Shown in pieces: positions 42,149-50,157 of a stretch of 64,000 bases of DNA. The notes beneath the pieces were generated by a model. It was not told the origin of the DNA. It searched no databases and saw only the letters and a list, made by a program, of their open reading frames with translations. Within the stretch, counting starts at the first letter, position 1. Each line of letters opens with the position of its first letter. The translations under genes were made by a program, and so were the position numbers. Source of the DNA: a bacterium (lineage in GTDB: Bacteria; Patescibacteriota; Gracilibacteria; UBA1369; PNNO01); NCBI GenBank assembly GCA_013824265.1, contig PNNO01000005.1, positions 186,001-250,000 of the forward strand, written 5' to 3'.

Positions 42149-42835
42149 TTATTTTGAAGCGGTTTCATTTGGGTTCTTCTTAGGGAAGGATGCTATTACA
42201 TTTTTCCCTTGGCTAAGTTTGGCCACTCCGGAATCCGAAACGGTTATTTTGTAGTTTGGAGCAACGTCATAAGTGTGTGCTAACTTTCTCTTTTTATGTA
42301 AATTGGCAATCAACTCAAGATGTTCCAACAATTCATTTTCTTTCGGTGAATTGTTTAACATTTCTTCTATGGTTGAAGCGTACAAACTTCCCTCTTCTAT
42401 TGTTGCTGAAGGTAGTGCCATTGGATCTACAAAAGCAACGTTTTCGGCAGGGATCAATTGAGAAATTCCCAATGCTCTTGTTAAAAGGTCTTTTGAGGAA
42501 AAAGTACTTTGCCTACCTTTATCGTCTACTGTGTAATAAGAATCTTTCCCCTTTCTTAAAACGGAAAACTCTCCGCCATAAGTGGTTACAAAGCCAACGC
42601 CTTTGCTACCAGGTTTTAATTTTTTTAATTCCGCAAGAAAAACTCTGTAATTTTTTTCTTTTATTTCTTTTATTTCTTCTGCAGATTTTTTTGCCTGCAT
42701 GGATTCTTTTATTTTCTCGCGAAAAGCTGCAAGTGCGTCTCTTGTTCCTCCCAATATCCTTTCTTTTTCTTTAGGAAAAGAAGGTCCTTTCTTAAGTTTT
42801 TCAGGCGTTTCAGGTTTGTTTTCAGAATTTTTCAT
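42149..42835 (-). CDS. Hypothetical protein
   Basis: 228 residues, cytosolic, family not recognised. A basic helical N-terminal third (KIKESMQAKKSAEEIKEIKEKNYRVFLAELKKL) is followed by a beta-rich section (GVGFVTTYGGEFSVLRKGKDSYYTVDDKG) and a final globular part (YDVAPNYKITVSDSGVAKLSQGKNVIASF). First gene of the orphan run, with a consensus promoter (42874-42902) whose -35 lies in the preceding terminator loop. Confidence 0.75.
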   Translation of the reverse strand: MKNSENKPETPEKLKKGPSFPKEKERILGGTRDALAAFREKIKESMQAKKSAEEIKEIKEKNYRVFLAELKKLKPGSKGVGFVTTYGGEFSVLRKGKDSYYTVDDKGRQSTFSSKDLLTRALGISQLIPAENVAFVDPMALPSATIEEGSLYASTIEEMLNNSPKENELLEHLELIANLHKKRKLAHTYDVAPNYKITVSDSGVAKLSQGKNVIASFPKKNPNETASK

Positions 42836-42873
42836 ATTTTTTTGTTTTAGTTTTAAAAAATTTCTATTAGATA

Positions 42874-42902
42874 ATTATACCAAAAAAAGGCCGCTGTGTA
42901 AA
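42874..42902 (-). promoter_or_regulatory. Promoter of the 42835-41313 orphan run, overlapping the mscS terminator
   Basis: Minus strand: TTTACA (42897-42902) in the terminator loop, 17 bases, TATAAT (42874-42879) preceded by TTGG. Confidence 0.75.
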
Positions 42903-42911
42903 CGGCCTTTT
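42882..42911 (-). terminator. Intrinsic terminator of the mscS gene
   Basis: AAAAGGCCG pairs perfectly with CGGCCTTTT around CTGTGTAAA. On the minus strand it ends in a seven-T run right after the mscS-like gene. Confidence 0.87.
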
Positions 42912-42923
42912 GCTCTTTTTGTA

Positions 42924-43964
42924 CTACTTCTGAAGCTGAATCGTCTGCGTTGGGAATGCCATTTCTATTCCGGCTTTGTCGAATCTGTCTTTTATCTCAA
43001 GATTTAACCTGTTTTTTGTATTTAAGAAAACGAGCATATCTCTTGGGTCTTTAACATGATAAGTGTACTCAATTCGCAGGGAGTAAGGGTCGTAAGCCGT
43101 AAAGAAAACGCGAAAATCTTTTGTTAAATTTTCTTCTTTGCTCAAAATATCCTTTAATATCGACATAGCCTCCTCGATTTTTTCTTTTGTGCAGCTGTAA
43201 ACAAGCCCGATTGCTCCATCGTCCCTTCTTGATTGTCTTTTTGACATGTTCTCAACAACAGATTTTGCAAGTTCGCTGTTTGGCACGGAAATAATTGTCC
43301 CGAAAAAAGTCTCAATTCTTGTTGTGCGCATACCGATGTCCTTTATAACGCCTTCGTACGTGCTGAATTTAATAGTATCTCCAACCTTAAAAGGCTTATC
43401 GGCGATAATGGAAAGCGAGCTGAAAAAATTTCCAAGCGTGTCCTGAGCGGCTAAAGCAACAGCTAAACCTCCAATTCCAAGTCCGGCTATAAGCGCCCCG
43501 ATATCGTACCCAAAAATGTTCAAAATCATACTTAGTCCTATAACCCACAGTGCGATATTTATTATTCTGGTGACAAGACGGGTTAATTGCAGATCAAAGC
43601 CGTCTTTCCCTCTGAAAAAACGTCCGATATAAGTCTGGATAAAGAAATCGGAAAGCATGGTTACGGCCTGGAAAATTTTTATAATCAAAACAACCTGTGC
43701 GGCCCTTTCTATATAAACCCAAACATTTTCCGGAAGTTGTAGAGCTTTAAGCCCAAAATAAACGCCCCCGAGAACTATTATGAAGATGAAAACTTTCTGT
43801 ATTATCTGCAAAATGGTGTTGTCGAGATTGGTTTTTGTCTTTTTCGCGAAGCCATGAAAAATTTTCCTTATGATAATGTTAAGTACAACCGCACATAGCA
43901 GCGAAAACAAAAATATCCCGGTGGCAATAACGTATGGGTATTGAAGAAATTCAAAGTAAGACAT
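42924..43964 (-). CDS. mscS: MscS-family mechanosensitive ion channel
   Basis: 346 residues. About four membrane helices before the pore helix (IGALIAGLGIGGLAVALAAQDTLGNFFSSLSII), the Gly/Ala-rich TM3 of MscS, then the beta domain (PFKVGDTIKFSTYEGVIKDIGMRTTRIETFFGTIISVPNSELAKSVVENMS) and the C-terminal vestibule. Opens under membrane tension to release solutes on osmotic downshock. The gene lies 1.6 kb from the c-di-AMP pair, another osmotic system, but is not in the same transcript. Confidence 0.94.
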   Translation of the reverse strand: MSYFEFLQYPYVIATGIFLFSLLCAVVLNIIIRKIFHGFAKKTKTNLDNTILQIIQKVFIFIIVLGGVYFGLKALQLPENVWVYIERAAQVVLIIKIFQAVTMLSDFFIQTYIGRFFRGKDGFDLQLTRLVTRIINIALWVIGLSMILNIFGYDIGALIAGLGIGGLAVALAAQDTLGNFFSSLSIIADKPFKVGDTIKFSTYEGVIKDIGMRTTRIETFFGTIISVPNSELAKSVVENMSKRQSRRDDGAIGLVYSCTKEKIEEAMSILKDILSKEENLTKDFRVFFTAYDPYSLRIEYTYHVKDPRDMLVFLNTKNRLNLEIKDRFDKAGIEMAFPTQTIQLQK

Positions 43965-44023
43965 ACTATAAGATTAAGTTATTCGACCATCACCATAAAA
44001 GATTTTGTAACAAATTTAAAGGG

Positions 44024-44590
44024 ATGATTTGCGCGTCTGTAAAAAAAAATCCGGAGAAGTTGGCCGATTTGCCCAAGCAGTACGACATTGTGGAGGTTTG
44101 GGGTCCGTCTTTTGTTCCGCTTATTAGGCTTTTGCAAAAGCCGGTTATTTTAAAAGTTGCTGATTGTGATTTGGTGGACGAAAATTTGAATGTTGATTAT
44201 ATCGATTACGATATTTCTATGGATGTGAGTGTGCGTCCAAAGGGAGCCAAATTGATAATTTCGTATCATAATCCCGATCACACTCCTTCTTTGAACGAGC
44301 TACATGGAATTGTACGTGATATGCTCGCCATGGGTGCCGATATATGCAAAATAGTAACCAAGGCGGTTACTGTGGAAGACAACCTGATTCCGCTTAGGTT
44401 GCTTGCCGAAAGCAAGACACCGATGATTGCTTTTTGCCTCGGAGAAAAGGGGCGAATAAGCCGAATAATGGCACCGCAATTCGGGTCTCTAATAAGTTAT
44501 GTCCCGCCGACAGCGGACTTTGTTACCGCGGAAGGGCAAATCGTTTTTGACGAGTGGATGAAAATCCAAAAGATGCTTGCCCGGGGTTGA
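44024..44590 (+). CDS. aroD: Type I 3-dehydroquinate dehydratase-like protein
   Basis: 188 residues from ATG 44024 (MICASVKKNPEKL, the normal enzyme N-terminus; the frame is open to 43934 but that part overlaps mscS). Type I DHQase features: LIISYHNPDHTPSLNEL with the catalytic His, GADICKIVTKA with the Schiff-base Lys, and CLGEKGRISRIMAPQFGSLISY at the end. The N-terminal E-x-R motif reads EVWGPS, and the beta strand carrying the second Glu is shortened, so substrate binding may be altered. No other shikimate gene is in the window. TGA stop. Confidence 0.8.
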   Translation: MICASVKKNPEKLADLPKQYDIVEVWGPSFVPLIRLLQKPVILKVADCDLVDENLNVDYIDYDISMDVSVRPKGAKLIISYHNPDHTPSLNELHGIVRDMLAMGADICKIVTKAVTVEDNLIPLRLLAESKTPMIAFCLGEKGRISRIMAPQFGSLISYVPPTADFVTAEGQIVFDEWMKIQKMLARG

Positions 44591-44804
44591 CTGATTTTTA
44601 TTTTGCGTTTTGAGGTTCCGCGATTCCGCGATTCCGACACGCTGTTTTGCTTTTCTTGTAGCGACAAATTGGCATTTTGAGGTATCGCCGTCCCGGGACG
44701 GATTTTCTTGATATACGTACTTAACGCACTTCTTTTAATGCGCGCCCTACACATTATTAAAAAAACGATATATAGTACTCGCGCAGGTAATTAACAAAAA
44801 ACTA

Positions 44805-45899
44805 ATGTCTCTTAAAATAGGAATTGTAGGGCTTCCGAACGTGGGGAAGTCTACGCTGTTTAACGCATTAACAAGGTCTAAATCGGCTCAGGCGGCAAAT
44901 TATCCCTTTTGTACAATTGATCCGAATGTCGGAATTGTGGAAGTGCCTGATGAAAGAATGGAGAAACTTGCGAAAATTGTTAGTCCGGAAAGAATAGTTC
45001 CGGCAGTTATTGAATTTGTGGATATTGCAGGGCTCGTTAAAGGTGCGAGCGAAGGGGAAGGGCTTGGAAATCAGTTTCTTTCTCACATAAGGGAGTGCGA
45101 TGCTATTGCTCAGGTGGTGCGCGTGTTTGAAGATAAAGACGTGATCCACGTTCACGGAGAGATTCATCCTCAAAAAGACAGGGAAATAATAGAAGCCGAG
45201 CTTATTCTTGCCGACATGCAGACTCTCGATAAACGTCTTAAGAAAGCTGAAAGTGAAGCTAAGTCCGGTGATAAAAAGAAGGCTGCTTATGCTGATTTGT
45301 TAAAAAGAATTGAAACTCATTTGCATCAGGGCGAGTTGGTTATAAATATGGTTCTTTCCGAAGAAGATAAAGCTCAGGTTAGCGATTTGTTTTTCCTCAC
45401 GGCAAAGCCACTTTTGTATATAGCGAATGTTCATGAAAATGAAGCCGGAAGCGCGGATGTAAAAGCATTGAAGACAAAATTGAATATACCTGAATCGGCA
45501 ACTTTAATCCCGATTTCGGCTCGTGTGGAAGAGGAGCTTGGTGGGTTTTCGGATGAAGAAGCAAAGGAATATCTGGACACTTTGGGGATGAAAGAAACCG
45601 GGCTTAATCAGCTTATTAAAGCGTCTTATTCGCTCCTTAATCTTATTACATATTTTACGGCCGGGCCAAAGGAAGTGCGCGCATGGACGGTTCATAAAGG
45701 TGATACCGCGCCAAAAGCGGCAGGTGTGATTCATACCGATTTCGAAAAGGGATTTATTAGAGCGGAGGTTATAAAATGGGAAGATTTGGTTTCCTGCGGA
45801 GGAGATGTTCAGGTTCGTGAAAAGGGTTTAATGAGGCTTGAAGGAAAAGAATATGTGGTGCAGGATGGTGATGTGATGCACTTTAGATTTAACAATTAG
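44805..45899 (+). CDS. ychF: Ribosome-binding ATPase/GTPase YchF
   Basis: 364 residues. G1 GLPNVGKSTLFNALT, G2/G3 region FCTIDPNVGIVEVPDERM and DIAGLVKGASEGEGLGNQFLSHIRECDAI, then the helical insertion and the C-terminal TGS domain (LITYFTAGPKEVRAWTVHKGDTAPKAAGVIHTDFEKGFIRAEV). YchF prefers ATP, binds ribosomes and regulates stress translation. Full length. The HisA-like gene begins three bases after its stop. Confidence 0.97.
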   Translation: MSLKIGIVGLPNVGKSTLFNALTRSKSAQAANYPFCTIDPNVGIVEVPDERMEKLAKIVSPERIVPAVIEFVDIAGLVKGASEGEGLGNQFLSHIRECDAIAQVVRVFEDKDVIHVHGEIHPQKDREIIEAELILADMQTLDKRLKKAESEAKSGDKKKAAYADLLKRIETHLHQGELVINMVLSEEDKAQVSDLFFLTAKPLLYIANVHENEAGSADVKALKTKLNIPESATLIPISARVEEELGGFSDEEAKEYLDTLGMKETGLNQLIKASYSLLNLITYFTAGPKEVRAWTVHKGDTAPKAAGVIHTDFEKGFIRAEVIKWEDLVSCGGDVQVREKGLMRLEGKEYVVQDGDVMHFRFNN

Positions 45900-45902
45900 C
45901 CA

Positions 45903-46610
45903 GTGGAAATAATCCCGGCTCTGTACATTTTGAAAGGTAAAATAGTGGCTCTATACAAGGGATCTTTGGAGCAAAAAGAGATCTACGGCAAGAGTCCTTT
46001 GAATTTTGCGAAAGAATTTGTAAAGGAAGGTGCTAGAAAACTTTATGTTGTTGATCTTGATAAGTCCGAGTTTGGTACGGACGAAAATGTTAATATCATA
46101 AATGAAATAAGGAAAAAAATTTCCGTGCCGATTATTTACGCCGGAGGTGTTAGGTCAATAGAAGCGATTGAGGAATGTTTTGGAAGCGGGATGGATCAGG
46201 TGGTTCTTGGTGTTTCCGCTGAAGAAGTTTACAAGCAATCCATTAAAAAATATGGGCCTGATAAAATAATAGTTGGTATCAAGGCAAAAGGGGACGAGGT
46301 AATTACTGATTTAAAAACCGATTTTCCATTAAGAGTAATCGATTTTGCGGAAAAGCTTCCGGGAATGGGGGTTACTCAAGTTTTGTATAAAGATGTTTGG
46401 AAAGAAAGTACTAAAATTGGGCCGAACTATGACGAACCGGACAGAATCCTAAGGATGGTTTCTTCTTTGGAGGTTTATTATTCGGGCGGAATAGGCAAAG
46501 AGAAGCATTTAAAAACACTAAAAGATATTGGAGTTAAAGGTGCTGTAATTGGGAAGGCGCTCTACGAAAAAGATATGAATCTTTTTGGAATTTATGACTC
46601 CTTTTTATGA
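45903..46610 (+). CDS. HisA/HisF-fold protein lacking the catalytic aspartates
   Basis: 235 residues from a GTG start, a (beta/alpha)8 barrel of the HisA/HisF family: IIPALYILKGKIVALYKG, KLYVVDLDKSEFG, VPIIYAGGVRSIE and EVYYSGGIGKEKHLKTLKDIGVKGAVIGKALYE, the last two being the phosphate-binding GG motifs. Both catalytic Asp positions are changed: the first (IPALDL/IPAIDL in HisA) is Tyr, and the second (vvvSiDaR region) reads IIVGIKAKGD with Lys. No histidine gene is in the window. Tightly linked to ychF (3 bases); it overlaps the RSH gene by 19 bases, convergent. Likely a different isomerase or a phosphosugar-binding protein. Confidence 0.85.
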   Translation: MEIIPALYILKGKIVALYKGSLEQKEIYGKSPLNFAKEFVKEGARKLYVVDLDKSEFGTDENVNIINEIRKKISVPIIYAGGVRSIEAIEECFGSGMDQVVLGVSAEEVYKQSIKKYGPDKIIVGIKAKGDEVITDLKTDFPLRVIDFAEKLPGMGVTQVLYKDVWKESTKIGPNYDEPDRILRMVSSLEVYYSGGIGKEKHLKTLKDIGVKGAVIGKALYEKDMNLFGIYDSFL

Positions 46611-48958
46611 TAATGAATGTATTCGGAGATGACGTAAGCGTACATAATAGCTATTAATCCGAATACCACTATTGTGTTGTAGTGGATTTGGAAAAATATA
46701 AGTTCGGCGATTAAAGTGAAGAGGGCAAAATTCCCGATAAAAAATGTGAAATACCATAATTTTCTGCCACCTGTGTCACGAAGTTCCGGGAAATTTCTTT
46801 TGGTAACATTTTTAAGACTGTGAACAAGGATGAACAAGGTTGTTATTCCTCCGTAAATAACAAAGGAATGAAGGCTGTCTCTCGACATGTAATAGGCAAC
46901 TATCGGGTGAGCTATCCATAATGCTATTGTTGCAATCGCAAGGATATAGAACCATGCACGCCTTTTGTGGAATCTTCTTTCGACCTCAATTATTTCATCA
47001 ACTTGTTCAAGTTGTGTGCAAAGATATGTGAATTGCTCAAAAGATTCAACTTCAAGATTTGCTGTCATTGTGAATACATTTTGGAATCTTTTTGGGCTTA
47101 TTTTTAAGGTGATAACATTAATATTTTGGTCGCTTAAAATTGTAAGCAAATCTTTGCCGGCACCAACTCTGTCTATTGCTCTTATTTTAAGTCCGACACG
47201 TTTTTTGTTTGTGTTTGGAATTCTAAAAAGTTTTCTAAAAAAACCTTGTTTGTCAGACATTAAACCTTTTGACGGATAAGCTATTTTTAGTACATCAACC
47301 GGGTTGATTGATCCTTCTCCAACAGCAATAAGTATGTCCTCCATTGTTCTGCACTTGCTACCGCTTTCACAAAGAGGCAACAATTCTTTAAGCTTCTTTT
47401 TTGGGGTTTCTTCAACAAGCCCTACGCCAGCTCTATCAAATACTTTCTGAAGTAGACGTCTTCCGACCGAAAGTTTTTTAATTCGACTGGATTTCCTTAA
47501 AGCCTCGCGTATTTTATTTCTGGCAAGGTTTGTTTTGGCAAAAATAAGCCATTCTCGGTTTGGTCCGGTTGGTTGGCTTGCAGTGATTATATTAACTACA
47601 TCCCCGGTTTTCAATGTGTATGTAAGAGGGACAACTGCGCCGTTAATTTCCGCCTTAATGGCGTTGTTGCCAACGTCCGTGTGAACGCTGTAAGCAAGAT
47701 CCACAGCGGAAGCTCCACGTGGCAAATCAATTGTATCTCCGCGCGGGGTAAATACGAAAATTCTGTCCTGGAAAATATCCAGTTTAAGAGATTCCATAAA
47801 GTCATTGCTGTCCATGTTGGATTTTTGAAATTCAAGAATCTTTTGTGCCCATTTTGAGTGTTTTTCCTTATATCCTTCAGTATTGTCCTGTGTGGTTCTG
47901 TAAAAATAATGAGCGGCAATTCCATATTGTGCTTCAATTTGCATGTCTTGTGTTCGTATTTGGAATTCCGTTGTTTGTCCTCGTACACCAAAAACAACAG
48001 TGTGCAGGCTTTGATATCCGTTTGATTTTGGAACGGCGATATAATCTTTAAATCTGCCCGGCTTTGGTTTGAAAATAGAGTGGATGATACCAAGGATTAG
48101 GTAACACTCTTTTATGTTATTTACTATTATTCTTAGAGCCAATAAATCTTCAAGTTCTTCCGGTTTTTTGTTTTTGCGTACTGTTTTTTTAAATACGCTG
48201 TATGGACTTTTTTCGCGGCCATATATTTTAAACCCGTCTAATTTTTCTTTTTCAATTTCTTTTTGAATTATCTCGATTGTTTTTTCGAGAACATTTATCT
48301 GTTTTATCTTTGTATCTTCAAGCACTTTTTGTATATTTTCGTAATCTTTTGGAAACAAATATTGAAAACAATAATCTTCAAGGTTTTTTTTGATTTCATC
48401 GATTCCGAGTAAGCCGGCTATCGGCACATAAATTTCGAGCGTTTCTTTTGCTATACGGAATCTTTTTTCAGGTTTTACAAATTGCAGGGTACTCATATTG
48501 TGCAATCTGTCAGCCAATTTTATTAAAATTACCCTCGGATCCTGAGCGCTGTGAATCAGAAGTTTTTTTAACGATTCAATCTGTCTCTCGGCCATGTCGT
48601 GCCTGTAGTAAACTTTGGATAATTTTGTGATCCCATCAACCAAAAATGCCACTTGTTCTCCAAAAAGATTCTCAACTTCCTGCATTGTTCTGTCTGTGTC
48701 TTCAGGTACGTCATGAATAAGTCCCGCAATAAGCGAGTCTTCGTCTGCATGAAGTTTTACCAATGTTAAAACCGTTTCAAGCGGATGCATTATGTAAGGA
48801 GTTTTCCCATCTTTTCGGAATTGACCTTCGTGCGCTTCGGCTGCGAATTTAAATGCTTTTAAAAACTTTTCCTCATTAAAAACGGGCAGATATTCTTTAA
48901 CTTTTTTCAATATCTTTTCAAGTTTTCGGTCAATGTTTACTTTTTCGTAATTTGACAT
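46592..48958 (-). CDS. Bifunctional (p)ppGpp synthetase/hydrolase with C-terminal membrane domain
   Basis: 788 residues of the RelA/SpoT (RSH) family. N-terminal HD hydrolase motifs: HEGQFRKDGKTPYIMHPLETV, SLIAGLIHDVPEDT and KLADRLHNMSTL. Synthetase motifs: GREKSPYSVFKKT, FKDYIAVPKSNGYQSLHT and TEFQIRTQDMQIEAQYGIAAH. TGS domain (DRIFVFTPRGDTIDLPRGASAVDLAYSVHTDVGNNAIKAEING) and ACT-like domain follow. The last 120 residues hold four hydrophobic helices (FYILAIATIALWIAHPIVAYYM; FVIYGGITTLFILVHSL; LWYFTFFIGNFALFTLIAELIFF; IVVFGLIAIMYAYVI), which is very unusual and predicts membrane anchoring of the stringent-response enzyme. Confidence 0.94.
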   Translation of the reverse strand: MSNYEKVNIDRKLEKILKKVKEYLPVFNEEKFLKAFKFAAEAHEGQFRKDGKTPYIMHPLETVLTLVKLHADEDSLIAGLIHDVPEDTDRTMQEVENLFGEQVAFLVDGITKLSKVYYRHDMAERQIESLKKLLIHSAQDPRVILIKLADRLHNMSTLQFVKPEKRFRIAKETLEIYVPIAGLLGIDEIKKNLEDYCFQYLFPKDYENIQKVLEDTKIKQINVLEKTIEIIQKEIEKEKLDGFKIYGREKSPYSVFKKTVRKNKKPEELEDLLALRIIVNNIKECYLILGIIHSIFKPKPGRFKDYIAVPKSNGYQSLHTVVFGVRGQTTEFQIRTQDMQIEAQYGIAAHYFYRTTQDNTEGYKEKHSKWAQKILEFQKSNMDSNDFMESLKLDIFQDRIFVFTPRGDTIDLPRGASAVDLAYSVHTDVGNNAIKAEINGAVVPLTYTLKTGDVVNIITASQPTGPNREWLIFAKTNLARNKIREALRKSSRIKKLSVGRRLLQKVFDRAGVGLVEETPKKKLKELLPLCESGSKCRTMEDILIAVGEGSINPVDVLKIAYPSKGLMSDKQGFFRKLFRIPNTNKKRVGLKIRAIDRVGAGKDLLTILSDQNINVITLKISPKRFQNVFTMTANLEVESFEQFTYLCTQLEQVDEIIEVERRFHKRRAWFYILAIATIALWIAHPIVAYYMSRDSLHSFVIYGGITTLFILVHSLKNVTKRNFPELRDTGGRKLWYFTFFIGNFALFTLIAELIFFQIHYNTIVVFGLIAIMYAYVISEYIHYHKKES

Positions 48959-49020
48959 ATGATTGAAAATGAAAAGTCCTACAGGTTGTTAGATAATGGC
49001 ATAAAATAAAGGATAAGTCA

Positions 49021-50139
49021 ATGAAAATAAAGAAAAAAGTGCTTGTGGCAATGTCCGGTGGAGTTGATTCTTCAGTTGCGGCCGTGCTGTTAAAGAAAAA
49101 AGGGTATGATTGTGTTGGTATCTATCTTAATTTTTGGAATGATCCTACGTCTTTTGACGAGGAAAAACTTTCCGATTTTCCGCAAAATAAATGTTGTTCG
49201 TTGGAAACGGCAAATACGGCCCGCAGAATTGCGGACTGCCTTGGTATGCCTTTCTACGTTTTAAACGTAAAGGATCAGTTTAAAAAGGACGTTGTTGATT
49301 ACTTTATCGATACATACAGGATATGTCATACGCCAAATCCGTGTATAGAATGTAACAGGAAAATAAAATTTGGTTTTCTTTTAAAGCGAATGAAACAACT
49401 TGGCGCCGATTATATCGCGACCGGACATTACGCGCGGGTTCGCAAAAGAAGAGGGAACTTAAGTCTTTATATGGGGAAAGATCCGATTAAAGATCAGTCT
49501 TATTTCCTTTACACTCTAACGCAGGAACAGCTTAAACATGTGCTTTTTCCGGTTGGAGGAATGAATAAGAAAAAAGTAAAAAAACTGGCTGAAAAGTTTG
49601 GTCTTAAAGAAATGGAAGGGAAGAAAGAAAGTCAGGGGATTTGTTTTTTCCCGGATAAAAAACATTCGGATTTTTTAAAAAGATATTTTCCGGATGGTGT
49701 TCTTAAAAAAGGTCCAATAATTACTGTTGATGGAGAAAAAATAGGTGAACATGAAGGTCTGCAATTTTTTACGGTCGGCCAGAGAAAGGGAATTGATATA
49801 GGTGGCGAGCAAAAGCCGTGGTACGTGGTTCGTCTTGATCATGAAAACAACACTTTGGTTGTCGGAAAAAATGAGGATATTTTTCAGGATACTTTTTATG
49901 TGCATAAACTTACTTTTACCGAAAAAGAACTTAAAGATGGCAGCCATACTTTGAAGGCTCGCATAAGGTATAGATTCCCTCCGCAAAAAGCTCATGTTGA
50001 AAAAAACGGCGATTTTATAAAAATTATTTTTTCAAAACCGCAAAGGGCGATTACTCCGGGACAGTCGGTTGTTTTTTATGATGGGAAGCGCGTAATCGGA
50101 GGTGGTATAATAAGTAAAGTTGTGTACGATAAGGCCTAA
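49021..50139 (+). CDS. mnmA: tRNA-specific 2-thiouridylase MnmA
   Basis: 372 residues. PP-loop VAMSGGVDSSVAAVLL, tRNA-binding NPCIECNRKIKFGFLL with the first catalytic Cys, and KESQGICFFPDKKHSDFL with the second. C-terminal beta domains (GEHEGLQFFTVGQRKGIDIGGEQKPWYVV; ITPGQSVVFYDGKRVIGGGII) complete the enzyme, which thiolates U34 of Lys, Glu and Gln tRNAs. Divergent from the RSH gene with a 62-base spacer and followed by the sortase gene after 18 bases. Confidence 0.97.
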   Translation: MKIKKKVLVAMSGGVDSSVAAVLLKKKGYDCVGIYLNFWNDPTSFDEEKLSDFPQNKCCSLETANTARRIADCLGMPFYVLNVKDQFKKDVVDYFIDTYRICHTPNPCIECNRKIKFGFLLKRMKQLGADYIATGHYARVRKRRGNLSLYMGKDPIKDQSYFLYTLTQEQLKHVLFPVGGMNKKKVKKLAEKFGLKEMEGKKESQGICFFPDKKHSDFLKRYFPDGVLKKGPIITVDGEKIGEHEGLQFFTVGQRKGIDIGGEQKPWYVVRLDHENNTLVVGKNEDIFQDTFYVHKLTFTEKELKDGSHTLKARIRYRFPPQKAHVEKNGDFIKIIFSKPQRAITPGQSVVFYDGKRVIGGGIISKVVYDKA

Positions 50140-50151
50140 TTTTGGTATAAT
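50120..50151 (+). promoter_or_regulatory. Extended -10 promoter of the sortase gene (leaderless)
   Basis: TTTGGTATAAT with a perfect TATAAT at 50146-50151; a weak TTGTGT (50120-50125) lies 20 bases upstream, so the extended TGG probably matters most. Only six bases separate the -10 from ATG 50158. Confidence 0.6.
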
Positions 50152-50157
50152 TACCAT

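Noticed and set aside
44610-44700. Short repeats (CGCGATTC twice; TTTTGAGGT twice) between aroD and ychF
   Set aside because: Units of 8-9 bases with only two copies, no palindrome or known element; too weak to call a repeat family. The rest of the 214-base gap shows no gene.
45903-46610. Naming the HisA-fold gene hisA
   Set aside because: Both catalytic aspartates are replaced and no histidine operon is present.
48959-49020. Promoters between the RSH gene and mnmA
   Set aside because: Several TATAAT-like strings occur, but none has a -35 at an acceptable distance, so no site is called.
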